Of a DNA stretch of 11,401 nucleotides, positions 1 through 6,389 are shown piece after piece (position 1 is the stretch's first letter; each line of letters starts with the position of its first letter). The DNA is from Firmicutes bacterium UBA6418 (lineage in GTDB: Bacteria; Bacillota; Clostridia; Peptostreptococcales; Anaerovoracaceae): contig DJPG01000127.1 in assembly GCA_002439735.1 (NCBI GenBank), forward strand, positions 3,895 through 15,295. Reading direction: 5' to 3'. The notes under the pieces are model-generated. The model made no database searches. It was given only the letters and a program-made list of their open reading frames with translations, and was not told the origin of the DNA. The position numbers and the translations under genes are program-made.

Positions 1-102
1 CCGATCCTGCAGGGTCTGAACGCACCGATCAACGACCTTTCCCGCGGTTGCAACGCAGATGAAGTATATAAGATGGCATTGATCACTGCTGCTCTGATTT
101 AA
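1..102 (+). CDS. pta: Phosphate acetyltransferase, C-terminal end (partial)
   Basis: Only the last 33 codons are in the window, ending at TAA (100-102). They read PILQGLNAPINDLSRGCNAD and then a short helix ending ITAALI. This matches the C-terminal signature of phosphate acetyltransferases, in which a G-L-N-x-P-x-N-D-L-S-R-G-C segment lies in the last 35 residues. The enzyme interconverts acetyl-CoA and acetyl phosphate in the cytoplasm and normally works with acetate kinase in acetate fermentation or assimilation. A strong terminator 38 bases downstream shows that this is the last gene of its transcript. The rest of the gene lies outside the window, so its length and catalytic residues cannot be checked. 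The related phosphate butyryltransferase is less likely given this tail. Confidence 0.85.
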   Translation, partial: PILQGLNAPINDLSRGCNADEVYKMALITAALI

Positions 103-140
103 GATCGCGTGACGCAGAAGATCAATGAACGACAAGATTC

Positions 141-175
141 AAATTCCCGCATCGCTTTGATGCGGGAATTTTTTT
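141..175 (+). terminator. Rho-independent terminator of pta
   Basis: A perfect 13-bp stem, AAATTCCCGCATC (141-153) against GATGCGGGAATTT (159-171), closes on a five-base loop (GCTTT). It runs directly into a T tract ending at 175. It lies 38 bases after the pta stop and on the correct strand. Because the stem base is A-rich on its left arm, it may also slow leftward transcripts, but the leftward tail is not a clean T run. Confidence 0.92.
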
Positions 176-373
176 GCCTTTTACTGAGGGGAATGTTGAT
201 ATTCGTCTATCTTTGTGGTGTCATTGAACCTATCATGCAAGAGAATGTGTTAAGTATGAGGTTCCTCGATCAGATGCGAACAAACCTGCAATACGAGAAA
301 TCCCTGCTTCATCGGGTTAGAGCAAGGAAATTAAGGAGGTTTTCGTTAAAAAAGGTCAAAAAGGCATTGTACA
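176..373. other. Intergenic stretch between converging genes, no convincing gene
   Basis: This stretch lies between the pta terminator and the end of the leftward COG2509 gene. I see no supported gene, RNA or hairpin here. A rightward open frame (109-429) exists, but it runs through the pta terminator and into the 3' end of the opposite gene. One oddity is a perfect Shine-Dalgarno core, TAAGGAGGT at 332-340, with no ATG, GTG or TTG at a usable distance after it. No clear leftward terminator follows the COG2509 stop. Confidence 0.6.
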
Positions 374-2026
374 TCATGCATTCCTTTTTTGAATGGCATC
401 CAGATAAGCCGGTTTCCACTTGCGGATGATGGTTTCTGCAATACGGATGCCGTCTACCGCAGCGGACATGATGCCGCCTGCGTAACCGGCACCCTCCCCG
501 CATGGATAAAAGCCGCGCAGAGTTTCTGTGGCGACGACAGAACCGCAAGTCCGCGCCAGGCTGCAGGCGCCCTCGTACTCTGCGTTTCGCGCAAAGCGAA
601 CCGGTGAGGAGCTGCGGGTTTCGACTGCTGTGATCAACGCGGTCGAAGCATCAAATCCATGAAGCTTCTGCCCTAGATGCGGCATGGCTTCCCGCATTGC
701 GGCAATCGCGAAGTCCGGCAGGCAGCTTTCTACCTGCGAAGCCTTGCCGTCACGTAGCTCACCCCAGGTGCAGCGCGGCGGCACGTAGGTGCTCCCACCG
801 GCAAGGAAAGCCTGCTGCTCCAGTTTCTCCTGAAACACTACGCCTGCAAGCACATCCTCACTTCCAAAATCTGACGTCCGCACATCACAAAGCAAGGCAC
901 TGTTTGCCGTGCCGCTGTCACGGTCATGATAGCTCATCCCGTTCGTCACGACGCCTCCCGCTTGCGACGAAGCTACGATAACCTTGCCGCCCGGACACAT
1001 GCAAAACGTGTAAACACCACGACCGTCCTCGCAGCGCCAGTTCAGTTTATAATCCGCCGGCGGCAGTCCCATCTCCCGTCCGGGCGCGCCATACTGTGCG
1101 GTATCGATCAGATCCTGCGGATGTTCAATCCGCACGCCCACAGAGAATGGCTTCTGCCTCATTTCGATCCCACGCGCGTGCAGCCAGCGGAAAGTATCGC
1201 GTGAACTATGACCAATGGCGAAAATGACAGCTTGGCAAGGGATAGCTTTCGCTGTACCCACGTCTTCACAGGAAATCCCATTGACCCGGCCGTCTTCTAC
1301 ACGCAGATCCTGCACCAACGTGCTAAAGCGTACCTCCCCGCCGAGATGCTGGATCTCTTCACGGATGTTCTTGACAACGACGCGCAGCACATCGGTACCG
1401 ATATGTGGTTTTTGCTTATATAAAATCTCATCCGGCGCGCCGGCCGCCACGAACTCTTCCAGTACTTTGCGAATCCGCACATCTTTGATACCGGTCGTCA
1501 GCTTGCCGTCACTGAACGTGCCGGCGCCGCCCTCTCCAAACTGCACGTTGGACTGTGTATCCAGTACCCCGTCCTTCCAGAATTTTTCCACTGCGACAGT
1601 TCGAGCGTCCACGTCTTGGCCGCGCTCCAGTACCAGCGGCCGCAGACCGGCCTGTGCTAAGATCAGTGCCGCAAACATACCCGCTGGACCAAAGCCGACG
1701 ATCACCGGTCGATCTCGCAATACGCGCTCTGCCACATCTTCCTCATAAACCGCCGGATGATAGGTCAGATCCGGCGCGGCCTCCAGTTTCAGTTTCGGAT
1801 TTGCAGCCAGTCTGACCTGCTTTTGGGGGCTTTTTTTTGAAACCGCCGTAAAATCGACCGAGTATACCAAGCGAATATCCTTCTTATCCCGCGCGTCAAT
1901 CGATTCTTTTACAATTTTCCAGTCTTTGATCAGAAGGTTCCGATTGCCGATCCGCTTCAGGATCTTCTGCGGCAGAACATCGGTCTTTTCATCCGGCCGC
2001 AGTCGGATCTGATGGATTCTGTACAT
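374..2026 (-). CDS. NAD(P)/FAD-dependent oxidoreductase, COG2509 type
   Basis: This 550-residue flavoprotein of the COG2509 FAD-dependent dehydrogenase family is probably cytoplasmic; no membrane segment is seen. An N-terminal alpha/beta domain of about 75 residues precedes the FAD-binding Rossmann motif VIVGFGPAGMFAA near 108. The family block FGEGGAGTFSDGKL is at about 163-176, VETRSSSPVRF at about 468-478, and the C-terminal FAD motif GFYPCGEGAGYAGG at about 505-518. The substrate is unknown for the family. I chose the ATG at 2026 because a GGGAGGGAGC ribosome site (2035-2044) lies just before it and family members typically begin M-x-R-I-x-Q. The upstream ATG at 2056 would add ten residues, has no ribosome site and overlaps the previous stop as ATGA. 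It is the last gene of the leftward operon, 26 bases after its neighbour, so it is probably co-translated with that second flavoprotein. Confidence 0.88.
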   Translation of the reverse strand: MYRIHQIRLRPDEKTDVLPQKILKRIGNRNLLIKDWKIVKESIDARDKKDIRLVYSVDFTAVSKKSPQKQVRLAANPKLKLEAAPDLTYHPAVYEEDVAERVLRDRPVIVGFGPAGMFAALILAQAGLRPLVLERGQDVDARTVAVEKFWKDGVLDTQSNVQFGEGGAGTFSDGKLTTGIKDVRIRKVLEEFVAAGAPDEILYKQKPHIGTDVLRVVVKNIREEIQHLGGEVRFSTLVQDLRVEDGRVNGISCEDVGTAKAIPCQAVIFAIGHSSRDTFRWLHARGIEMRQKPFSVGVRIEHPQDLIDTAQYGAPGREMGLPPADYKLNWRCEDGRGVYTFCMCPGGKVIVASSQAGGVVTNGMSYHDRDSGTANSALLCDVRTSDFGSEDVLAGVVFQEKLEQQAFLAGGSTYVPPRCTWGELRDGKASQVESCLPDFAIAAMREAMPHLGQKLHGFDASTALITAVETRSSSPVRFARNAEYEGACSLARTCGSVVATETLRGFYPCGEGAGYAGGIMSAAVDGIRIAETIIRKWKPAYLDAIQKRNA

Positions 2027-2052
2027 ATAGAAAGCTCCCTCCCGTTTTTCCG

Positions 2053-3381
2053 TCATGTGCGAAGTAAAAGCATAGCCGCCATCGCTCTCCCGGCACGGAT
2101 CCCGGTCAGCCAGGCATGATGCAGATTATACCCGCCGCAGGGGCCGGCATATTCCAGTACCTCACCTGCGAAGTACAGTCCCGGAACGAGGCATGACTCC
2201 ATTGTGAGCTCATTCACCTGACTTTCCCGCACGCCGCCTGCAGTCACTTGCGCCTCATTCCATCCCTTCGTGCCGCATATCGTCAGGGAAAAGTGCTGCA
2301 GTCCGTCCGCAAGCACTCCAAGCTGTGATGCGGACAGGTTCGCAGCACTCATTTCCGGTCGGATTCCTGCGCGCCGCAGAAGGTACTCTGCCAGCGGTGC
2401 CTTGACCAGTGTCCGCAAAAGGTCTGCCGCGCAGCAATCGCAAAGCGCAAAATGCGATTGGAAGAACTCCAGCAGCTCCGTGCGCGTAAAATCCGGAACC
2501 AGATTCAGTACCAGACGATAATCAGCGAATAATGCGCGGATACTGCGTCCGGAAGTCTTATCCAGCCGGATCCGACCGGACAGGTTCAAAATGCAGATCC
2601 CCGACAGTCCATCCGCGCGGAACTGCACCTCTCCGGCTTCCTGCGCGCAGATCCTGTCATCGCGCAGGAGGCTCACCTGTGCTTTGGCACGAATCCCTTT
2701 CAGCACGGTCAGATCCTCCGCCGTATCGATCGCCGTCAGTGCCGGTACCGGCGTAATGACCTCATGTCCAAGTGCCCGCGCGAACCGATAGCCGTCGCCG
2801 GTACTGCCAAACACGCCGTAGGACTTGCCTCCGGTCGCGATCAACACCGTTTTTGCCGTAAGCCTCTGTGCCGCATCGTCAAGGCTTTCTTCCGTGATTT
2901 TCTTCCTTGCATCATGCGCTTTTTTTGTGCTTCTGCGCGTAGCAGCGCGATCCTCTTCTGCAATATTATCTTCCATAGTGAAAAGATGGAAGCCACCCGT
3001 CTGCATGGCTTCCACACTTTGAATTTCACAGCTTGTCATGATTCGCACGCCCAATCGCCGCGCCTGCTCTGTCAGAACCGCCGCGACCTCCTGCGCGTCT
3101 TCATTATAAGGATACCGCCTGCCATCTTCCTCCTCGCGTACCGCGATCCCCGCGGCACGAAAAAAGTCCGTTACGGTCTGCTGATGTCCGCACGCGGCGT
3201 TGGAAAGATTGCACCTGCCGTTTCCGGTCACGCTGAGCTTTTTGCCCGGAATCTCTTTTTTTTCCAAGAGCAGAATGGAAAGCTCCTTTCCGATCTGTTT
3301 TGCCTCACGTCCGGCTTCGATCGCGGCCGCAAGTCCTGACGCGCCGCCTCCGACGATCGCAATATCCCAGACTTGTCTCAT
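2053..3381 (-). CDS. BaiN/HI0933-like NAD(P)/FAD-dependent oxidoreductase
   Basis: A 442-residue flavoprotein of the HI0933/YhiN (COG2081) family, which NCBI calls BaiN/RdsA-type. The dinucleotide-binding motif IVGGGASGLAAA is at 9-20 and the family signature GKKLSVTGNGRCNLSN at 46-61. IATGG follows at 181-185, AQVTAGGV at 377-384, and the C-terminal FAD site GLYFAGEVLE with GGYNLHHAWLTG at 401-427. Family members are soluble FAD enzymes whose physiological substrates are mostly unknown; BaiN itself has been linked to bile-acid dehydroxylation, but that function should not be transferred here. Length is slightly above the usual 400-420 because of a charged insert at about 137-172. The ATG follows the upstream stop directly (TAAATG), which suggests translational coupling; the ribosome site (GTGAGAAAG) is weak. 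Two different FAD enzymes in one operon suggest linked redox steps, which is inference. Confidence 0.87.
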   Translation of the reverse strand: MRQVWDIAIVGGGASGLAAAIEAGREAKQIGKELSILLLEKKEIPGKKLSVTGNGRCNLSNAACGHQQTVTDFFRAAGIAVREEEDGRRYPYNEDAQEVAAVLTEQARRLGVRIMTSCEIQSVEAMQTGGFHLFTMEDNIAEEDRAATRRSTKKAHDARKKITEESLDDAAQRLTAKTVLIATGGKSYGVFGSTGDGYRFARALGHEVITPVPALTAIDTAEDLTVLKGIRAKAQVSLLRDDRICAQEAGEVQFRADGLSGICILNLSGRIRLDKTSGRSIRALFADYRLVLNLVPDFTRTELLEFFQSHFALCDCCAADLLRTLVKAPLAEYLLRRAGIRPEMSAANLSASQLGVLADGLQHFSLTICGTKGWNEAQVTAGGVRESQVNELTMESCLVPGLYFAGEVLEYAGPCGGYNLHHAWLTGIRAGRAMAAMLLLRT

Positions 3382-4176
3382 TTAGGCTTTCTCACTTTCC
3401 TTTTTTATTTCTTCACCGTTTCCCACGGCCGTGCCGCCCTCTGCCGATTTGTCCGCCGCGCTTCCGATATTCTCTGCTTCTTCCGTACCGGGCTTTGGTG
3501 CCATCGTAATATCCAGCACTTCCTCCGGTGTCGCTTCAATCACACGAACCTCGGCTTTAGCGTCTTTTGCCGCTTTAATCGCAACTTTCGCCGCCTCATG
3601 CGCCTCAGCCGCCTTGGCTGCCGCCTCTTCCAGTTTTTCTACTTTCGTTTTCAGATAGTCCGGCTTTTGAATGATGATCGTCGCGCCGACATTGACGATA
3701 TTAATACCCTGCACAATCACGCAAAGACCAACCATGGTCATCGTCTGCAGGTTGAAGATATCGCTGTCGAAGAACACATACAGCCCACAGATCAGATTGA
3801 ACAGTCCGGTCACCAGATGATCATAAAAATCATGTTGCCGTTCTTCGATCTTTTCCCAGGCGCGCACAAAATTACGGATACCGGTCGTAATGACCCACAG
3901 ACCCAATACCGCCGGAACGACTGCATCTGCGGTCAATTTGTTCAAAATAATCAGAGCGCCGAGCATAAAGGTTGTCGTACCATCAATCAGAATCCAGGTT
4001 CTTTCCTCATTGTCACCGCGGTAACTGCTGTAGGAAATGCATTCGATCACACCAGCGACCATAAATGCCAATCCGATTGGAAACGCAACGGATAAGAACG
4101 TGATTCCACTGTTTGCCATTAAATAAACGCCGGCGCCTATAAACAAGACACCTGTTGCCATTGTCAATATTCTCAC
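3382..4176 (-). CDS. DUF308/HdeD-like six-helix membrane protein with coiled-coil tail
   Basis: A 264-residue integral membrane protein. Hydrophobic segments at about 4-20, 25-48, 61-79, 83-105, 118-137 and 144-168 give six likely helices in three hairpin pairs, the layout of DUF308/HdeD-type proteins. HdeD is tied to acid resistance in enterobacteria, but most Firmicute members have no known role. After the last helix comes an Ala/Lys/Glu-rich segment (about 172-212) that should form a coiled coil. A low-complexity charged tail with many Gly, Glu and Ser residues ends in KKESEKA. This tail of about 95 residues is longer than in minimal DUF308 proteins. The start is GTG at 4176, chosen because GGAGGA lies eight bases upstream. 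It is the first gene of the operon, follows a strong promoter and directly abuts the next gene. Family assignment rests on topology and motif impression, so the fold is more secure than the name. Confidence 0.75.
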   Translation of the reverse strand: MRILTMATGVLFIGAGVYLMANSGITFLSVAFPIGLAFMVAGVIECISYSSYRGDNEERTWILIDGTTTFMLGALIILNKLTADAVVPAVLGLWVITTGIRNFVRAWEKIEERQHDFYDHLVTGLFNLICGLYVFFDSDIFNLQTMTMVGLCVIVQGINIVNVGATIIIQKPDYLKTKVEKLEEAAAKAAEAHEAAKVAIKAAKDAKAEVRVIEATPEEVLDITMAPKPGTEEAENIGSAADKSAEGGTAVGNGEEIKKESEKA

Positions 4177-4190
4177 GAGATTTGTCCTCC

Positions 4191-4217
4191 ATTTCTCGTA
4201 ATATTATACCGAGAAAT
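4191..4217. promoter_or_regulatory. Operator-like inverted repeat over the flavoprotein operon promoter
   Basis: Perfect 8-bp arms ATTTCTCG (4191-4198) and CGAGAAAT (4210-4217) are separated by 11 bases that contain the -10 box at 4203-4208. A repressor bound here would block RNA polymerase at the leftward operon. The left arm also adjoins the ribosome site of the DUF308 gene. No regulator gene is in the window. As RNA the arms could also form a weak hairpin, so an operator role is inference. Confidence 0.45.
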
Positions 4218-4231
4218 CGCTTTCAAGTCAA
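4203..4231 (-). promoter_or_regulatory. Sigma-A promoter of the DUF308-flavoprotein operon
   Basis: Read leftward, TTGACT (4231-4226) is followed by exactly 17 bases and then a perfect TATAAT (4208-4203). Transcription should start near 4196, giving a leader of only about 20 bases before the GTG start at 4176. This is among the best promoter matches in the window and implies strong basal expression unless repressed through the overlapping dyad. Confidence 0.85.
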
Positions 4232-4246
4232 GAAACGCGGAAACTC

Positions 4247-4276
4247 TTCACAAAAACCACATAACTGTGATACAAT
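4247..4276 (+). promoter_or_regulatory. Promoter of the Y-family polymerase gene
   Basis: TTCACA (4247-4252) is followed by 18 bases and TACAAT (4271-4276). The TG at 4268-4269 makes it an extended -10 element (TGATACAAT). Transcription would start near 4283 and give a leader of about 150 nt. It is divergent from the leftward promoter at 4203-4231. I see no Bacillus-type LexA box (GAAC-N4-GTTC) on it. Confidence 0.65.
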
Positions 4277-4288
4277 GTTCTTGGCACT

Positions 4289-4320
4289 GCGATCGGCGAG
4301 CCGCAAGGCGAAGACGGAGC
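4289..4320 (+). repeat. 32-bp direct repeat, copy 1
   Basis: First of two identical 32-bp units in the leader of the dinB-type gene. It starts GCGATCGGCGAGCCG and ends GAAGACGGAGC. The second copy begins 59 bases later. Inside the unit, GCC-GCAA-GGC could make a short GNRA-loop hairpin. Confidence 0.85.
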
Positions 4321-4347
4321 AGATGCAAGACAGGTGCCCGAGCGAAG

Positions 4348-4379
4348 GCGATCGGCGAGCCGCAAGGCGAAGACGGAGC
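4348..4379 (+). repeat. 32-bp direct repeat, copy 2
   Basis: This is identical to the unit at 4289-4320 over 32 bases with no mismatch. The 27-base spacer between the copies also holds a partial echo (GAGCGAAGGCGA at 4341-4351, compared with GAGCCGCAAGGCGA in the unit). The pattern suggests duplication of a smaller module or insertion of a dispersed intergenic repeat. Confidence 0.85.
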
Positions 4380-4435
4380 CGCTCAGCGTCCGGGCCAATG
4401 TTCCAGGTTTGACAGAAAGGAGTCGCCCAATTACC

Positions 4436-5764
4436 ATGGCAACGAAAGATTTCACAGAAAGCTATACAAATCCGAACGTTCTTACCCGGCAAGACGCGAA
4501 TCCGAGGGATCGCGTCATCCTGCACTGTGACATGAATGGCTTTTTCGCTTCCGTGGAGCTTTTGGAGCGTCCGGAACTGCGCGATGTGCCGATGGCCGTC
4601 TGTGGCGATCCGGACAGCCGCCACGGGATCATTCTGGCCAAAAACGAACCGGCCAAAAAATACGGCATCGTCACCGCCGAGACCATCTGGCAGGCAAAGC
4701 GCAAATGTCCGGAGCTGGTGTGCGTCCCGCCGCATATGCAGAAGTATCGTCACTACTCCGCCGAGATCAACCGGATCTACTGCCGCTATACCGACATGGT
4801 ACAGCCGTTCAGCATCGATGAGTCCTGGCTCGACGTCACTGCCAGCCGGAAGCTGTTCGGCAGCGGACGGGAGATCGCCGATCGGATCCGCCTTTCTGTC
4901 AAAGAAGAACTGGGATTGACTCTTTCGGCCGGCGTATCCTTTAACAAAATTTTCGCCAAAATGGGTTCAGAATACAAAAAACCGGATGCTACGACTGTGA
5001 TTACCCGACAAAATTTCCGCGACCTGCTCTGGCCTCTGCCGATCCGAGAGCTGTTCACTGTTGGACCGGTCACTGCGGAAAAACTGACGAAAAAAGGAAT
5101 TCGCACCATCGGCGCGCTCGCGAAAGCTGACTCCGCATTTCCGGAAGCCCTGTTAGGAAAATCCGGGCGTATCCTCTGGGAATATGCCAACGGTCTGGAC
5201 GAAAGTCCGGTCGCGCGCTTTTCGGATCGGGAACCGATCAAGTCCATCGGCAATGGCACCACGTTTCGCAAGGATCTGCTGACACGCGACGAAATTCTAA
5301 CTGCCGTTACCGCCCTGTCCGACACAGTAGCCGCGCGCCTGCGTAGCTGCGCGCTTAAGGCGCGCGGCATCAAAATCGATATCAAAAACCCCGATCTCAA
5401 AACGATCTCCAGGCAAAAGCAGCTATCCTGTCCGACTCACCTGACGTCCGAACTCGTCACAGCAGCCATGGAGATCATCCTGGCCTCCTGGCGCATTGGT
5501 CAGCCGATTCGTCTTTTGACAGTGACCGCCATTTATTTATGCGAGGAAGGCACGGACGAACAGCTGAACTTTCTGGCGGGCGATCCGGCGGAACGCGAAC
5601 GGGCGGAACGCATGGAGCAGGCCATGGATGAAGTACGAAAAAAATACGGCACCGCAGCCATCGGCTTCGGCGCTGTCATGCAAAACGAAATTGGCGCTAC
5701 GGTTCGCGGCGATCTGCTCGAAAGCGAGGTAATCATGCCACAAAAGACTGATCACAAAGGTTAG
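4436..5764 (+). CDS. dinB: Y-family DNA polymerase, DinB/Pol IV type
   Basis: A 442-residue translesion DNA polymerase, which copies damaged templates at low fidelity. The palm motif CDMNGFFASVE (31-41) supplies metal ligand D32 and probable steric-gate F37. SIDES (126-130) supplies the other acidic pair, D128-E129. The fingers block GIILAKNEPAKKYGI is at 64-78, LSAGVSFNKIFAKMGSEYKKP at about 163-183, and the thumb helix-hairpin-helix (TVGPVTAEKLTKKGIRTIGAL) at about 208-228. The little-finger domain covers about 265-375. QLNFL at 376-380 resembles the beta-clamp-binding motif at the expected C-terminal place. The chosen start has AAAGGAG (4416-4422) 13 bases upstream, a slightly long spacing. 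An in-frame ATG at 4334 would add 34 Arg/Ser-rich residues made of the direct repeat and is unlikely. The gene is transcribed alone, divergent from the flavoprotein operon. No SOS box is visible, so damage induction is not supported by the sequence. Confidence 0.92.
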   Translation: MATKDFTESYTNPNVLTRQDANPRDRVILHCDMNGFFASVELLERPELRDVPMAVCGDPDSRHGIILAKNEPAKKYGIVTAETIWQAKRKCPELVCVPPHMQKYRHYSAEINRIYCRYTDMVQPFSIDESWLDVTASRKLFGSGREIADRIRLSVKEELGLTLSAGVSFNKIFAKMGSEYKKPDATTVITRQNFRDLLWPLPIRELFTVGPVTAEKLTKKGIRTIGALAKADSAFPEALLGKSGRILWEYANGLDESPVARFSDREPIKSIGNGTTFRKDLLTRDEILTAVTALSDTVAARLRSCALKARGIKIDIKNPDLKTISRQKQLSCPTHLTSELVTAAMEIILASWRIGQPIRLLTVTAIYLCEEGTDEQLNFLAGDPAERERAERMEQAMDEVRKKYGTAAIGFGAVMQNEIGATVRGDLLESEVIMPQKTDHKG

Positions 5765-5940
5765 ATTTCTTTATTGTTTTTTCCCGCAAAGAGCAGCTGC
5801 ACGATCTTCGCGATCTTTGACATTCTTTCCTCTTCACTGAACTCCTCTTCCGCCGGATATTTTTTAACGGTCGTTTCCACACGATTCCTTCCGCACAGCG
5901 CCGAGATCTTCTGATATTCTTCATCCGAAAGCTGCGTCAT
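5761..5940 (-). CDS. Small hypothetical protein, start uncertain
   Basis: A 59-residue frame beginning MTQLSDEEYQKISALCG, acidic in the middle (AEEEFSEEER) and ending in an amphipathic helix with FAGKNNKEI. I do not recognise it. Its codons look like those of the neighbouring genes, which supports real coding. The frame stays open upstream as far as 6171 and the sequence just before the ATG also looks coding (for example SYPGVFYGYAGIA). A TTG start at 5988 or a truncated older gene is therefore possible. No good ribosome site precedes any start. Its TAA overlaps the polymerase stop codon by two bases, tail to tail. It lies directly after a leftward terminator, with no clear promoter of its own. 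Confidence 0.4.
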   Translation of the reverse strand: MTQLSDEEYQKISALCGRNRVETTVKKYPAEEEFSEEERMSKIAKIVQLLFAGKNNKEI

Positions 5941-6014
5941 GGCGATGCCCGCATAGCCGTAGAACACGCCCGGATACGATCGGTTCAAGCAGTTCAGGAT
6001 CCCCGGCGAAGGCA

Positions 6015-6059
6015 ATCGCAAAAGCTCAAAAACGGCGGCTGTCCGCTCGGACAGCCGCC
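6015..6059 (-). terminator. Leftward terminator after the 33-residue gene
   Basis: A perfect 11-bp GC-rich stem, GGCGGCTGTCC (6034-6044) with GGACAGCCGCC (6049-6059), closes on a 4-base loop. On the leftward strand it is followed by GTTTTTGAGCTTTT. It lies 21 bases after the stop of the small gene at 6081-6182. There is no T run on the rightward side. Confidence 0.85.
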
Positions 6060-6080
6060 TGATGTTCATGCATGTAGCGT

Positions 6081-6182
6081 CTAATTGTAGCAGTTGCAGA
6101 AGATGATCACTAAGAGCAGGAAGAAGAACAATAAGCTGGTATCTACGCCGCCTTCGCCTAAAAGATTGCAATTATTTCCCAT
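6081..6182 (-). CDS. Small hydrophobic protein, 33 residues
   Basis: ATG at 6182 to TAG at 6081-6083 encodes 33 residues. A polar start, MGNNCNLLGEGGVDTS, is followed by one hydrophobic stretch, LLFFFLLLVIIFCNCYN, that would span or insert into a membrane. Cysteines are at 5, 29 and 31. AGGTGA lies six bases before the ATG, and a strong terminator begins 21 bases after the stop. An upstream terminator at 6283-6314 isolates it, so it should be a single-gene transcript. Very short proteins with an N/G-rich start and an FFFLLL-type helix are common in spore-forming Firmicutes, and some (YjcZ-like) are spore-associated. That link is by appearance only. I found no convincing sigma-A or sporulation promoter in 6183-6282. 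Confidence 0.7.
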   Translation of the reverse strand: MGNNCNLLGEGGVDTSLLFFFLLLVIIFCNCYN

Positions 6183-6282
6183 AAAATTCACCTACTTCTT
6201 TCAGATTTAAATTTTGGTTTTCTTATCACAGTTCTGTCTCCGACTTACGTCTCGGCCTCACTGTGTAAGTACATTAACACTA

Positions 6283-6314
6283 TATGAAAAGACCGGCAAA
6301 TGTGTGCCGGTCTT
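6283..6314 (-). terminator. Terminator of the glmM-glmS-ahcY-DUF436 cluster
   Basis: A perfect 10-bp stem, AAGACCGGCA (6289-6298) with TGCCGGTCTT (6305-6314), has a 6-base loop. On the leftward strand the stem runs into TTTTCATA. It lies 75 bases after the DUF436 stop and separates that operon from the small hydrophobic gene. Confidence 0.8.
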
Positions 6315-6389
6315 GCGGATATTTTCCGTCCGCAGGACAAGATCCGTCCTGCCATTCTTTTGTGCTTCGGGGATTTGTCGGCAAGTTCT

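Noticed and set aside
109..429. 106-residue rightward open frame after pta
   Set aside because: It begins inside the pta 3' region, runs straight through a perfect terminator hairpin, has no ribosome site, and ends inside the opposite-strand COG2509 gene. Composition is not protein-like.
4334..4435. 34-residue N-terminal extension of the polymerase
   Set aside because: It is translated from the direct repeat and leader, is Arg/Ser-rich, has no ribosome site, and lacks any resemblance to the family N-terminus.
4200..4435. LexA/SOS box for the dinB-type gene
   Set aside because: No GAAC-N4-GTTC element is found. The dyad at 4191-4217 has a different sequence and overlaps the divergent promoter. 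GAACGTTC near 4475 lacks the spacer and is inside the coding region.
4223..4753. 176-residue leftward open frame over the dinB start
   Set aside because: It covers the divergent promoters, both repeats and the polymerase N-terminus on the opposite strand; nothing supports translation.
5761..6171. Full 136-residue version of the leftward hypothetical protein
   Set aside because: Its first 45 or so residues are an out-of-frame reading of the 33-residue gene and the terminator stem (Arg-rich start), with no ribosome site.
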